Positions 7,147 through 15,684 of a stretch of DNA of 39,768 bases are shown one piece after another. Origin of the DNA: CAYFFZ01 sp049976505. Its GTDB lineage: Archaea; Thermoproteota; Nitrososphaeria; Conexivisphaerales; UBA164. The stretch is from contig JBMFIC010000012.1 in assembly GCA_049976505.1 (NCBI GenBank), positions 1 to 39,768 of the forward strand. Direction: 5' to 3'. The notes beneath the pieces were generated by a model. The model was not told the DNA's origin, did not search any database, and saw only the letters and a list, made by a program, of their open reading frames with translations. Made by a program: the position numbers and the translations under genes. The first letter of the stretch is position 1; the number at the start of each line of letters is the position of its first letter.

Positions 7147-8432
7147 AGAGCCCTCACCATGCGGTACGCGTCAACGAGAAGCCTGAGCATGTGGTAGCGG
7201 TTCTCCGCGCACGACTCGTTTATTGCTGTCCATGCCTTCTCGGGCCCGTTCGGGTTCTCGAAGAGCCTCTTCATAATCCCGCTCACTATCATGGGGTACT
7301 TGTTGAAGAGCTCCTCCTTCATCATGAGGGCGTGAACCCTGCTGAACTTCCTCAGAAGCCTGTAGACTATGCTGTTCTCAAGCAGGCCCTCGTATGCCGA
7401 AAGCGTCTGGGCGTCGTAGCTGCCCTTTGCGTGCGCCTGCTCTATGGCCTTTCCCGCGAGGTACCCGGAGTACGCGGCGAAGTCGACGCCCCTGTACGTG
7501 TATCCCGCGTTGAGAAGGAGGCCAGCGGCATCTCCAGCGATCAGAAGGCCATCGTACGCAAGCCTGGGAGGCCTGAGCGACCATACGTCCTCGGGTATGA
7601 GGTGGGCAGAGTACTCTGCTATCCTGAGGCTCTGGAAGTAGCCCCTGAGGGCCGGCGACGTCCTCAGGTTCTCCACGAGCTGGCTGACGTGGTCCTTGAC
7701 CCCCTCAATGGCCTTGCTCAGTATTAGGACAACGCCAAGGCTGACCGAGTCCCTGTTAGTGTAGATGAACGCTCCCCCGGGCATGTAGCCAGTTGGGGCT
7801 CCTATAAGGACCCATGCAAGCCCCTCGTTTGAGGCCAGGCCAAAGGCCTGGTTTATCTGATCGCTGTCCCCCTTCAGGACCTCCTTAACTCCAAGCGCAA
7901 CTAGCTCGGGCCTGAGGGGCCTGACTATGCCCGATGCTTCAAGGACCAGCCTGTTTACGCCCTCGGCGTCCACAACCACGTCGGCCTTCACCACGTCCTC
8001 CCCTGAGACAACGCCCCTGACCCTTCCATCCTCCACGTAAAGACGGTCAACTGTGACGTCGGTGAGGATCGTTGCCCCTGCCTGCTCTGCCTGGATCCCC
8101 ATCCACCTGACGAACTCCGGAAGATATGTGGTGAAGCTGACCGCCTCCTTTCCCTGGTACTCTATGTTGACTATAGATTCGTAGTCTGGCATTATGCTTA
8201 TCCTTTCGCGCCTGACCCATCTGTGAACTGGAGCGGTGTTCAGGTTAGGGTAGATCTCCCTGAGCGGCTCCGCGTAGATCCTTCCGCCGTAGACGTTCTT
8301 GGACCCAACCTCCCTGCCCCTCTCAAGGACCAGAGTCCTGAAGCCCTTCCTGGCGAGATAATAGGCGGAGGCCAGGCCAGCGGGGCCCGCCCCGACCACT
8401 GCCACATCGTACTTCTTATCCAGTATATTCAT
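7143..8432 (-). CDS. fixC: FixC-type flavoprotein (ETF-quinone oxidoreductase-like)
   Basis: FAD dehydrogenase that takes electrons from ETF and, with FixX, delivers them to the quinone pool or a low-potential acceptor. 429 residues from the ATG at 8432. The N-terminal dinucleotide motif is GAGPAG (14-19), followed by YYLARKGFRTLVLERG; a C-terminal-half FAD motif appears as YDGLLIAGDAAGLLLN. The frame is open to 8543 but the extra residues look non-coding, and TTTAAATAA near 8463 would start transcription just before 8432. It is the first gene of the operon. Whether this set bifurcates electrons or simply feeds quinone cannot be told from sequence. Confidence 0.94.
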   Translation of the reverse strand: MNILDKKYDVAVVGAGPAGLASAYYLARKGFRTLVLERGREVGSKNVYGGRIYAEPLREIYPNLNTAPVHRWVRRERISIMPDYESIVNIEYQGKEAVSFTTYLPEFVRWMGIQAEQAGATILTDVTVDRLYVEDGRVRGVVSGEDVVKADVVVDAEGVNRLVLEASGIVRPLRPELVALGVKEVLKGDSDQINQAFGLASNEGLAWVLIGAPTGYMPGGAFIYTNRDSVSLGVVLILSKAIEGVKDHVSQLVENLRTSPALRGYFQSLRIAEYSAHLIPEDVWSLRPPRLAYDGLLIAGDAAGLLLNAGYTYRGVDFAAYSGYLAGKAIEQAHAKGSYDAQTLSAYEGLLENSIVYRLLRKFSRVHALMMKEELFNKYPMIVSGIMKRLFENPNGPEKAWTAINESCAENRYHMLRLLVDAYRMVRAL

Positions 8433-8560
8433 CGCACAAGTGGATATATGATTTGTATTATTTAAACAGTATGATTGAAAAAATTCAGCAAAACCTGCGA
8501 TATACATAAAATAATTGAAAAATCTATATCGCGGAGCGGCCACTTTGGGAGCCCGACAAA

Positions 8561-8570
8561 GTTTATATTT
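8561..8570 (+). promoter_or_regulatory. TATA box of the candidate small RNA
   Basis: GTTTATATTT preceded by purine-rich CAAA, in the position of a BRE/TATA pair, with its centre about 26 bases before the first base of the hairpin RNA at 8592. No start codon of a plausible gene is at the matching distance. Confidence 0.5.
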
Positions 8571-8591
8571 TCTAAATTATGAAAGAAGAGT

Positions 8592-8654
8592 GCGGCTATG
8601 AGTAGCTCTGGGGATGCCTGAGGCGTGATGACCCCATAGCTCACAATGAGCCGC
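8592..8654 (+). ncRNA. Candidate K-turn small RNA (C/D or H/ACA-type guide)
   Basis: About 63 bases that fold on themselves. The outer stem is GCGGCT (8592-8597) with AGCCGC (8649-8654). The inner stem is AGCTcTGGGG with CCCCAtAGCT, one mismatch in ten positions. The top holds CTGA (8618-8621), a four-base GGCG, then TGATGA (8626-8631), which is the D'/C' pair that forms a kink-turn bound by L7Ae. The 6- and 7-base internal loops between the stems could be guide pockets. A good terminal C box, D box or ACA tail is missing, so class is uncertain. A well-placed TATA box supports transcription. Confidence 0.5.
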
Positions 8655-8743
8655 CGTTTCGTGTCCGCCAAACGCGTTGTCTTAAAAAATTTTGAGCCAT
8701 AACCAGAGACAAACCTAAATATCTTAAAAGTGTATAAGAGGGC

Positions 8744-9940
8744 ATGAATATGTTTTTGATGGCCCTGTACCTGGCCTCCACCGCGTTCATACTTTATTTT
8801 ACGCTGAGGCCCTACGTGTTCTCCGCGGTCCAGCTGATCAGGAGGGGGGCCTTTGCGGGCCTTGGGCCCGTGCAGAGGCCCAAGGTGTCAGTCATAATAC
8901 CGACGTACAACGAGAGGCGGGCGGTGGAGAGGCTTCTGAGCTACGTGCTGAGCTTCGACTACCCCAGCTACGAGGTCATATTCGCCGACGACTCGAACGA
9001 TGGAACCTACGAGCTCCTCAGGTCTGTCAGTGACCCTCGCGTCAAGGTCCTCCACAGGAACAACAGAAGGGGTTGGAAGGCCGGGGCCATAAACGACGCC
9101 CTTGAGCTCGTTGACCCTAGATCCAGGTACGTGATCATACTTGACGCGGACAGCGTCCCCCCGAGGGACCTCCTGACCAGGCTGGTTGAAAGGATAGAGC
9201 GGGGATACGACGTGGTCCAGGGCGTCCAGCTGCCTGTTCTGAACTCCGAGTCAAACAGCATAGCCAAGGCGAACACAATAATACAGGCGTACTATCAGCT
9301 AATCGAGCAGCCGTCAAAGTTCGTTCTGGGGCTTCCGGTGACCATAACAGGCAGCAACTTCATAATAAGGACTGACCTGATAAAAAGGTACAGGCTTAAC
9401 GAGGACATAGGGGAGGACTGGGAGCTAACGCTGAGGCTTGCGAAGGACGGCTACAGGATAGCCTATGCGCCGGACATAGCTGTCAGGTGCGAGGTCCCCT
9501 TCAACCTGAAGGAGTCGATAACCCAGTACATCAGGTGGAACGAGGGGATGGTCAGGTACACGTTTAGGAGGCTATCTGAGGTAATGGATGGCGACATGCC
9601 AGTTGTGAACAGGGTGGACCTGATAATGACGGGCCTGACCCCGTTCATCACTTATGCTCTCCTGATATCGTCGGTGACGGGCGCGTACCTCTACCTCAGC
9701 TACCCATCTGTAAGGAGCATCGTCATTCTTTTCACGCTCATAACCTTCGTCTCCGGCCTATTGACGATGGTGTCCTCTGCCTCGAAGGTAGGGCTTGGAT
9801 ACCTCTACGCGGTCTTCTCGGAGCTGATGTACTTCGTCTTCGTTCCTGCGGCGATCTACGCGGCGGTTAGGGGGATCGTGATGGACAGGGGAGAGTTCAT
9901 CAGGACCACAAAGAGGGGCATAAGCTACCTGAGCTCGTAG
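8744..9940 (+). CDS. Membrane glycosyltransferase, GT2 family (cellulose-synthase-like)
   Basis: 398 residues. A first membrane helix (about 4-22) is followed by a cytoplasmic GT-A domain: PKVSVIIPTYNER (46-58), ADD (81-83), the metal-binding DAD (134-136), the base in GEDWEL (223-228) and QYIRW (261-265). The D, D, D, QxxRW pattern is that of processive membrane glycosyltransferases. Three or four membrane helices close the protein (about 287-380). It probably extends a surface or extracellular polysaccharide or lipid-linked glycan; the sugar cannot be predicted. ATGs at 8744 and 8750 are both possible. The 3' end overlaps the convergent dehydrogenase by 16 bases. Confidence 0.88.
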   Translation: MNMFLMALYLASTAFILYFTLRPYVFSAVQLIRRGAFAGLGPVQRPKVSVIIPTYNERRAVERLLSYVLSFDYPSYEVIFADDSNDGTYELLRSVSDPRVKVLHRNNRRGWKAGAINDALELVDPRSRYVIILDADSVPPRDLLTRLVERIERGYDVVQGVQLPVLNSESNSIAKANTIIQAYYQLIEQPSKFVLGLPVTITGSNFIIRTDLIKRYRLNEDIGEDWELTLRLAKDGYRIAYAPDIAVRCEVPFNLKESITQYIRWNEGMVRYTFRRLSEVMDGDMPVVNRVDLIMTGLTPFITYALLISSVTGAYLYLSYPSVRSIVILFTLITFVSGLLTMVSSASKVGLGYLYAVFSELMYFVFVPAAIYAAVRGIVMDRGEFIRTTKRGISYLSS

Positions 9941-10872
9941 GGCATCTCCCTGCCCTCCAGGCCTGCCAGGAGGTTCTGGACAGCGGCTTCGGCCATCCTT
10001 CTTCTCGTCTCGTGGGTCGCGCTCCCAAGATGGGGGGTCAGCACAACGTTATCTAGCCTCAGCAGGGGGCTGTCCTGGCTGAGGGGCTCCTGCTCGAAGA
10101 CGTCCAGGGCCGCTCCCCCTATGACTCCCTCGCTTAGGGCCCTCACAAGGGCCCGCTCGTCGACGACCTTTCCCCTGGATGCGTTTATCAGGAAGGCCGT
10201 CCTCTTCATCCTGGAGAGGAACTCATAGTTCACCATGTGATACGTAGATTTGTTCAGGTCAACCGTGATGACAACGAAGTCGGACTCCGAGAGAAGCCTG
10301 TCCAGCGGCACGAACTCGTAGTCCACGTCCTTCCTCGTCCTGCTGTAGTACAGTATCCTCATCCTGAACCCTCTTGCCCTCTCAGCCACGGCCCTCCCGA
10401 TTCTTCCCATTCCAACTATGCCCAGCGTTTTGCCAGTGACCTCTGTTCCAAGCATGAAGTCAGGGGTCCACGGCTGGTTCCATTTTCCGCCTCTTATCAT
10501 CCTGTCCCCCTCGGCGATCCTCCTCGCGACGGCTATAAGGAGCCCCATTATGAGGTCGGCTGTCGCATCAACCAGGACCTCGGGCGTGTAGCCTATTCTT
10601 ATGCCCCTCTCCCTTGCGCGCTCAACGTCTATGTGGTCGTAGCCAACGCTGTAGGTGCTTATGACCCTGAGCCTCCTGGCTGAGTCGATCACCTCGGAGT
10701 CAATCCTGTTCACGAGGCTGCAGAGCAGGCCTTCGGCATCAGCAAGGTTCTCGATGAGCCACTCCTTCGATGGAGGACTTGCGTCTCTCCAGTAAACGAC
10801 ATCATGTCCAAGGCCCCTGAGATATGAAACCCACTCATCGAAGAACCTGAACGAGATCACTATCCTGGCCAT
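9925..10872 (-). CDS. D-2-hydroxyacid dehydrogenase (glyoxylate/hydroxypyruvate reductase-like)
   Basis: NAD(P)-dependent reduction of 2-keto acids such as glyoxylate or hydroxypyruvate. 315 residues from the ATG at 10872. The nucleotide motif is GIVGMGRIGRAVAERA, the catalytic region includes INASRGKVVDERAL (Arg), the ALDVFEQEPL segment (Glu) and TPHLGSATHETRRRM (His). The frame is open to 10944, but a TATA-like TTATTATATG near 10900 lies about 27 bases before 10872, giving a leaderless message and the family-typical start MARIVISFRF. Exact substrate unknown. Confidence 0.92.
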   Translation of the reverse strand: MARIVISFRFFDEWVSYLRGLGHDVVYWRDASPPSKEWLIENLADAEGLLCSLVNRIDSEVIDSARRLRVISTYSVGYDHIDVERARERGIRIGYTPEVLVDATADLIMGLLIAVARRIAEGDRMIRGGKWNQPWTPDFMLGTEVTGKTLGIVGMGRIGRAVAERARGFRMRILYYSRTRKDVDYEFVPLDRLLSESDFVVITVDLNKSTYHMVNYEFLSRMKRTAFLINASRGKVVDERALVRALSEGVIGGAALDVFEQEPLSQDSPLLRLDNVVLTPHLGSATHETRRRMAEAAVQNLLAGLEGREMPYELR

Positions 10873-10939
10873 GCGTAAACTATTAGCCTGGGGGCATATA
10901 ATAACTGCCATTTCTGTGAAAAGCTTAACTGTGCATCTA

Positions 10940-10960
10940 ATCATATTATTATAATATGAT
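10940..10960. promoter_or_regulatory. Perfect 21-base palindrome between divergent genes
   Basis: Ten-base arms ATCATATTAT and ATAATATGAT flank a single T. It lies between the 2-hydroxyacid dehydrogenase and the ABC transporter pair. The right arm can be the TATA box of the ABC operon, with transcription starting near 10980. A dimeric regulator binding here would block that promoter. The left arm sequence recurs at about 35933-35942 upstream of the proteasome gene. Confidence 0.5.
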
Positions 10961-11007
10961 GTGCAAAGGATCCCCTGGACGCCTGATTCTGCCCTGGGCG
11001 TGTGGGG

Positions 11008-11952
11008 ATGACCGCGATGATTGAAACCGTATCGCTCTGGAAGGTCTTCAGGGGCAGGAAGTACTACGTGGAGGCGCTCAGGGACGTCACCTTCAGGGCC
11101 GAGAGGGGAAAGGTGACCGCGCTCGTTGGTCCAAACGGGGCAGGAAAGACCACGCTCCTCAGGATAGTCTCCACCCTCGTGCTTCCCACGTCGGGAAGGG
11201 CCCTGGTGGACGGGCTCGACGTCGTTGAGCAGGCAAAGGAGGTCAGGAGAAGGATAGGCCTTGTAACCGTGAGCGACAGGCTGCTCTACTATAGGCTAAG
11301 TGGCCTGGAGAACCTCATATTCTACGGAGCGCTGTACGACATGAGCGTTTCTGACGCAAGGAGGAGGGCTCTTGAGCTCCTTGAGCTGGTCGGGCTTGGG
11401 GAGTGGGCCGAGGAGCCAACGATGCACTACAGCTCGGGGATGCTGAGGAGGCTGGCCATAGCTCGGGCGCTCATGCACGACCCGGACGTCCTGCTACAGG
11501 ATGAGCCGACCATTGGGATTGACGTTCCATCGGCCAGGAAGGTGAGGCAGCTGGTGAGAAGGCTCTCTGAGGGCAGAACTGTCGTGCTGACAAGCCACCT
11601 AATGGGGGAGATCGAGGAGCTCGCAGACTACATATACGTGCTGAAGGAGGGAAGGATTATAGCGAAGGGCACCACGTCCGAGATAACGGGCCTCGTAGGG
11701 GAGCTTGCGGAGGCTAGGCTTGAGGCAGGGAGCGTGCCTCATGAGCTCGAGAGGTATATAGTTAGGTATGAGAACGGGTACGCTGTCCTCAGGGCCCCAA
11801 GGAGCGTCATCGAGGAGGCCTGGGCAGAGGCCGTGCCGGTGAGGCCAACCCTGGAGGACGCGTACGTCATCCTGGTTGGGGAGACCGGCTCCGACTACAG
11901 GCCCCACCAGTTCAGGAGAGGAGGTGCGTGGGCACGTGAGCGTCCTGTCTAA
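11008..11952 (+). CDS. ABC transporter ATP-binding protein (ABC-2 exporter type)
   Basis: Energises export with the membrane subunit encoded next. Walker A is GPNGAGKTT, the signature is YSSGMLRRLAIARAL, Walker B is VLLQDEPT and the switch His is in VLTSHLMGEIEEL. A C-terminal extension of about 80 residues follows the nucleotide-binding domain, as in DrrA/CcmA-like exporters. The start may be GTG 11002, ATG 11008 or ATG 11017. It overlaps the permease gene by 17 bases. The position downstream of the palindrome at 10940-10960 suggests control by a repressor. Cargo (drug, lipid or polysaccharide) is unknown. Confidence 0.92.
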   Translation: MTAMIETVSLWKVFRGRKYYVEALRDVTFRAERGKVTALVGPNGAGKTTLLRIVSTLVLPTSGRALVDGLDVVEQAKEVRRRIGLVTVSDRLLYYRLSGLENLIFYGALYDMSVSDARRRALELLELVGLGEWAEEPTMHYSSGMLRRLAIARALMHDPDVLLQDEPTIGIDVPSARKVRQLVRRLSEGRTVVLTSHLMGEIEELADYIYVLKEGRIIAKGTTSEITGLVGELAEARLEAGSVPHELERYIVRYENGYAVLRAPRSVIEEAWAEAVPVRPTLEDAYVILVGETGSDYRPHQFRRGGAWARERPV

Positions 11953-12742
11953 GCTCTACGCGTACATCTACCTGAGGGGCTTCAAGATATGGCTGAGCTA
12001 CAGGACGAACGCCGTGCTGACGATCATAAGCTGGGTGATACCAGTCTTCACGTACTACTTTGCTGGAACGTCTCTTGGAGGGAGGATCCTGGCCCCCCTT
12101 GGAGGTGGAAGCTACACGTCGTTCATTGTGATAGGGCTGGCCTTTCAGGGATACGTTTCCTCCACGATAGCGACGGTCAGCCAAAGAATAAGGAACGAGC
12201 AGCTATACGGAACCCTTGAGTACTACATGCTGGCGCCCTCCGGCGTCCTCGGGTTCCTGGTCTACTCATCGCTGTGGGGGTTCGCGCAGAACAGCGTCAG
12301 CACTGCCATAATACTGGCGGTCGGGGCAGCGCTGGGGATAAGGTACAGCGCATCTGGGCTTCTCGCAGCTGCAGCAATCCTAACGCTTCTCATGCTGACG
12401 TCCTTCGGGCTGGCAGCTATGTCCGGAGCCGCGGTGATGGTCACGAAGCAGGGGAACCCCATAGCGTTCTTCTTCTCAACCTTCACCGCGCTCATGGGCA
12501 ACGCGGTCTTTCCTGTCAGCGTGCTTCCCCCGTACGTAAGGTACGTCAGCTACGGAATACCCCTGACTTGGGCCCTTCAGGGCCTGAGGGAGGCCCTCCT
12601 AAACGGACGGGGAATATACGGCGTCCTCGGAATAATACTCATAATGATGGCCTTCGCCGTCGTGACCGTGCCCCTCGGGGTCTATCTGTACGTGAAGGCC
12701 TTCGACAAAGCAAGAAGGGATGGAACGCTCTCCCAGTACTGA
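11936..12742 (+). CDS. ABC-2 type transporter permease
   Basis: Membrane partner of the ATPase just upstream. 268 residues with about six membrane helices; the pattern FKIWLSYRTNAVLTII near the N-terminus, then IGLAFQGYVSSTIA, and the late LLNGRGIYGVLGIILI are typical of ABC-2 membrane proteins. The frame is open to 11876, inside the ATPase gene, but a good ribosome binding site GGAGGTG (11919-11925) points to the GTG at 11936. The overlap of 17 bases implies translational coupling. Confidence 0.88.
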   Translation: MSVLSKLYAYIYLRGFKIWLSYRTNAVLTIISWVIPVFTYYFAGTSLGGRILAPLGGGSYTSFIVIGLAFQGYVSSTIATVSQRIRNEQLYGTLEYYMLAPSGVLGFLVYSSLWGFAQNSVSTAIILAVGAALGIRYSASGLLAAAAILTLLMLTSFGLAAMSGAAVMVTKQGNPIAFFFSTFTALMGNAVFPVSVLPPYVRYVSYGIPLTWALQGLREALLNGRGIYGVLGIILIMMAFAVVTVPLGVYLYVKAFDKARRDGTLSQY

Positions 12743-12760
12743 TCCCGAACTTTTCAGGGA

Positions 12761-12778
12761 AATGAATAAATATTCATT
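12761..12778. promoter_or_regulatory. Palindrome over the geranylgeranyl reductase TATA box
   Basis: Eight-base arms AATGAATA and TATTCATT around AA. The centre is about 27 bases before the ATG at 12797, so the TATA element (ATAAATATT) is inside the palindrome. This is a leaderless promoter with a likely operator, or a symmetric A+T-rich TATA by chance. Confidence 0.45.
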
Positions 12779-12796
12779 GCATGCTATTAGTGCTTA

Positions 12797-13951
12797 ATGC
12801 AGGGCTATCCTGACTACGACGTCCTTGTAGTTGGAGCTGGACCCGCCGGGGTTGGAGCAGCAAAGGCAGCAGCTGCTGGAGGAGCAAGGACTCTGCTGAT
12901 CGAGAGGGAGCCGGCAATAGCGGCCTGGAAGCCGTGCGGCGAGGCCACATCCGAGGGCGTCTTCCAGACCGCCGGGCTTCAGGCGGCGCCCCCTTACACG
13001 GTTAGGAAGGCCAACGCTCTGGTCTACGCTCCCAACGGGAAGTACGTCGCGATCAACCAGGAGGGATACGCAATAAACAAGACCTACTTCCTTCAGGCTG
13101 TTGCGGCCCAGGCTGTAAAGGCCGGGGCAGACGTTCACGTCAGGGAGGAGTTCCTCGGGTTCACGAGGGAGGACGGGCTGCTAACGGTGAAGACGAGCAG
13201 GGCAACTTACAGGGTCAAGATCCTTATAGGGGCCGACGGCTATCACTCAGCGGTCGCAAGGGCTGCTGGGATAAAGGAGAAGTCGGAGCCCATACCGACC
13301 GTTCAGTACATAATGGCAAACGTTAAGCTGAAGCATCCATACAGCGTCAGGTTCTATCTGGGAAAAAGGGTCGCGCCAAAGGGATACGCCTGGATATTCC
13401 CGAAGACCGACGATATAGCTGAAGTTGGAATAGGGGTTAGGGGAGGGGTAGCAAAGGAGTACCTGGACAGGTTCGTGAAGGAGCACGAGGACGAGCTTGG
13501 GGAGGCAAAGGTAATAGACTACAGAGGTGCCCCGGTCCCAATAGGGGGCATGATATCGGATGCCGTGAGGGACAACCTGATTCTTGTTGGCGATGCCGCA
13601 GGAACCGTTATACCTTTCACGGGTGCCGGGATACACTCATCTCTTGCGGCTGGGCTTGTAGCCGGAAGGGTTGCTGCAGAGGCGGTGAAGGAGGGAAACT
13701 ACAGCAGGGAGAGGCTTTACGACTTCTACAGGCTGTACGAGGATCCATGGGGCAGGAGGATAAGGAACAGCCTGAAGGCTATGAGGATATTCGAGAGGCT
13801 CTCAGACGACGACCTGAACTCGCTGGCTGACGTGCTGGATGAGAACGACATACTTGACCTCGCTAACGGGTACAACCTGGGAAGGGTTGCAATGAAGCTC
13901 ATGAAGCACCCCGTGCTGGCAGCTAAGATAGCCTATGGGCTTCTCAGCTGA
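12797..13951 (+). CDS. Geranylgeranyl reductase family flavoprotein
   Basis: Saturates the isoprenoid chains of archaeal membrane lipids, or of a related polyprenyl compound, using FAD. 384 residues. The FAD motif GAGPAG is at 13-18, the family Cys motif KPCGE at 45-49, a second FAD motif is LILVGDAAGTVIPFTGAGI (about 259-277) and GADGYHSAVAR lies between. Length and motifs fit digeranylgeranylglycerophospholipid reductase, but archaea carry several paralogues with different substrates. The start is supported by the TATA box about 27 bases upstream. It ends two bases before the convergent acylphosphatase. Confidence 0.9.
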   Translation: MQGYPDYDVLVVGAGPAGVGAAKAAAAGGARTLLIEREPAIAAWKPCGEATSEGVFQTAGLQAAPPYTVRKANALVYAPNGKYVAINQEGYAINKTYFLQAVAAQAVKAGADVHVREEFLGFTREDGLLTVKTSRATYRVKILIGADGYHSAVARAAGIKEKSEPIPTVQYIMANVKLKHPYSVRFYLGKRVAPKGYAWIFPKTDDIAEVGIGVRGGVAKEYLDRFVKEHEDELGEAKVIDYRGAPVPIGGMISDAVRDNLILVGDAAGTVIPFTGAGIHSSLAAGLVAGRVAAEAVKEGNYSRERLYDFYRLYEDPWGRRIRNSLKAMRIFERLSDDDLNSLADVLDENDILDLANGYNLGRVAMKLMKHPVLAAKIAYGLLS

Positions 13952-13953
13952 GC

Positions 13954-14226
13954 TCAGAAGTAGTAGAAGCCCGTGAACTCCCCCTTGTATTCCTCCCACT
14001 TCACCTGGACGTCCTCTACCTCCGCGAGGGGAGGGCCTCTCCTGCACTCCTGTATGAACCTCTCTATGCTTTCCCTTTCCCCCTCAACCACTATCTTAAC
14101 CGTTCCATCTGGCATGTTCTCGGCGTAGCCGCTCAGCCCCAGCCTCTCTCCTGCGCTTTTAGCAAATGCCCTGTATCCCACGCCCTGAACTAGCCCGGAG
14201 ACCCTTATCTCTGCCCTGGCCTTCAT
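13954..14226 (-). CDS. Acylphosphatase
   Basis: Hydrolyses carboxyl-phosphate bonds such as in acetyl phosphate or 1,3-bisphosphoglycerate. 90 residues, the normal size. The phosphate loop and catalytic Arg19 are in VQGVGYRAF and the catalytic Asn37 in GYAENMPDGTV; the rest (VVEGERESIERFI) is typical. It follows rtcB by six bases on the same strand and probably shares its transcript. Confidence 0.95.
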   Translation of the reverse strand: MKARAEIRVSGLVQGVGYRAFAKSAGERLGLSGYAENMPDGTVKIVVEGERESIERFIQECRRGPPLAEVEDVQVKWEEYKGEFTGFYYF

Positions 14227-14232
14227 GGTGCA

Positions 14233-15663
14233 TCAGCCCTTGACCACTCCTATCGGCCTCATCCTGAAGACCCTCCTTGCAAGCCCAGCAAGCTCGGTCG
14301 CCTCTGCTACAAGGTCGACGTCCTTGTAAGCGAGTGGGGCCTCCTCCGTAACGGTATCCCTGCTTGCTGCCCTGATCTCTATGCCCATCCTCCCGAGCTC
14401 CTCCACCAGCTCCCTGTAGGTCCAGGTCCTCTTAGCTGCGCTCCTGCTCATGTACCTGCCCGCGCCGTGGGCCGCCGAGCCGAAGCTCAGCTCCTCGTTC
14501 CCGCTCAGCCCGACCATCACGTAGCTCCCTGTGCCCATGCTCCCTGGTATTAGGACTGGCTGCCCTATCTCCCTGTACTTCAGCGGTATGAGCTCCGAGC
14601 CAGGGCCGAAGGCCCTTGTTGCCCCCTTTCTGTGGACTATTGTCTCCCTGACCTCCCCGTCAACCCTGTGCTTCTCCCTCTTGGCTATGTTGTGGGCCAC
14701 GTCGTATATCAGGTGCATGTCCAGCTTGTCGGGATCGCCGAAGATCCTGAAGCTCTTCCTGACCTGGTATGTTATCAGCTGCCTGTTGGTCCAGGCGAAG
14801 TTCGCCGCGCTTATCATGGCCTTTATGTAGTTCTGTCCCTCCTCGCTCATGTAGGGAACAGCTGCCAGCTCCCTGTCGGGCAGCCAGATGTTGTACTTCT
14901 TGAGGGCCCTCTCCATTATCTGCAGGTAGTCGCTGCAGACCTGATGCCCGTATCCCCTGCTGCCGGTGTGGATCAGGACCAGCACCTGGCCCTCGTGGGT
15001 CACGCCGAGTTGCCTGGCTATCCTCTCGTCGAATATCCTATCAACGACCTCGACCTCAAGGAAGTGGTTCCCGCTGCCCAGGCTGCCTAGCTGGGACTGC
15101 CCCCTCGCCTTAGCCTCCCTTGAGACCTTTGATGGATCGGCACCAGGCATGCTGCCCCCCTCCTCGGCGAGCTCCAGGTCGTCCTCCCATGCGAAGCCCT
15201 TCTCGTAGGCCCACTTCATGCCGTACCTCGCAACCTCGTCGAGCTCCGAGGGGGTGAAGGAGAAGCCGCTCTCGCTCCCCAGCCCGCTCGGCACGTTCCT
15301 GTAGAGCGCGTCCATCAGCTCCTTCAGCCTAGGCCTGACGTCCCTCTCCGAGAGGTTCGTCCTGACGAGCCTGACGCCGCAGTTTATGTCGTATCCCACG
15401 CCCCCGGGGCTTATGACGCCCTCCTCGGCGTCAAAGGCAGCAACGCCGCCTATTGGGAAGCCGTAGCCCTCGTGGCCGTCGGGCATCACGTAGGCGTACC
15501 TCAGGATACCCGGAAGCGTGGCGACGTTCATGGCCTGGGTGAGGGTCCTGTCCTGCTTTATCCTCTCCATGAGCTTCTCGGTCGCGTATATCCTTACAGG
15601 AACCCTCATCTGCCCCTGCTTAGGGATCTCCCAGGTAACGTCCCCAATCCTCTTTATCTCCAT
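14233..15663 (-). CDS. rtcB: RtcB RNA ligase (3'-phosphate/5'-OH)
   Basis: GTP- and Mn-dependent ligase that joins tRNA halves after intron removal and repairs RNA breaks. 476 residues with no intein. Signature residues are DINCGVR with the metal-binding Cys95, LIHTGSRGYGHQV, DVAHNIAKREKH, VMVGLSGNEEL and the guanylated-His region AAHGAGRYMSRS near residue 400. A TATA-like TTTTAAAT about 27 bases upstream of the ATG supports the start and a leaderless mRNA. It is divergent from nicotinate phosphoribosyltransferase. Confidence 0.96.
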   Translation of the reverse strand: MEIKRIGDVTWEIPKQGQMRVPVRIYATEKLMERIKQDRTLTQAMNVATLPGILRYAYVMPDGHEGYGFPIGGVAAFDAEEGVISPGGVGYDINCGVRLVRTNLSERDVRPRLKELMDALYRNVPSGLGSESGFSFTPSELDEVARYGMKWAYEKGFAWEDDLELAEEGGSMPGADPSKVSREAKARGQSQLGSLGSGNHFLEVEVVDRIFDERIARQLGVTHEGQVLVLIHTGSRGYGHQVCSDYLQIMERALKKYNIWLPDRELAAVPYMSEEGQNYIKAMISAANFAWTNRQLITYQVRKSFRIFGDPDKLDMHLIYDVAHNIAKREKHRVDGEVRETIVHRKGATRAFGPGSELIPLKYREIGQPVLIPGSMGTGSYVMVGLSGNEELSFGSAAHGAGRYMSRSAAKRTWTYRELVEELGRMGIEIRAASRDTVTEEAPLAYKDVDLVAEATELAGLARRVFRMRPIGVVKG

Positions 15664-15684
15664 GTGAGCTTTTTCGCCGTCATC

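Larger units (their letters stand above)
8433..8743. other. Gene-free stretch between fixC and the glycosyltransferase
   Basis: It holds the fixC promoter (TTTAAATAA on the minus strand near 8463), a plus-strand TATA-like GTTTATATTT (8561-8570) with a candidate small RNA 26 bases further on (8592-8654), and ATCTTAAAAG (8721-8730), about 26 bases before the second ATG of the glycosyltransferase. No convincing protein frame is present. Confidence 0.5.
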
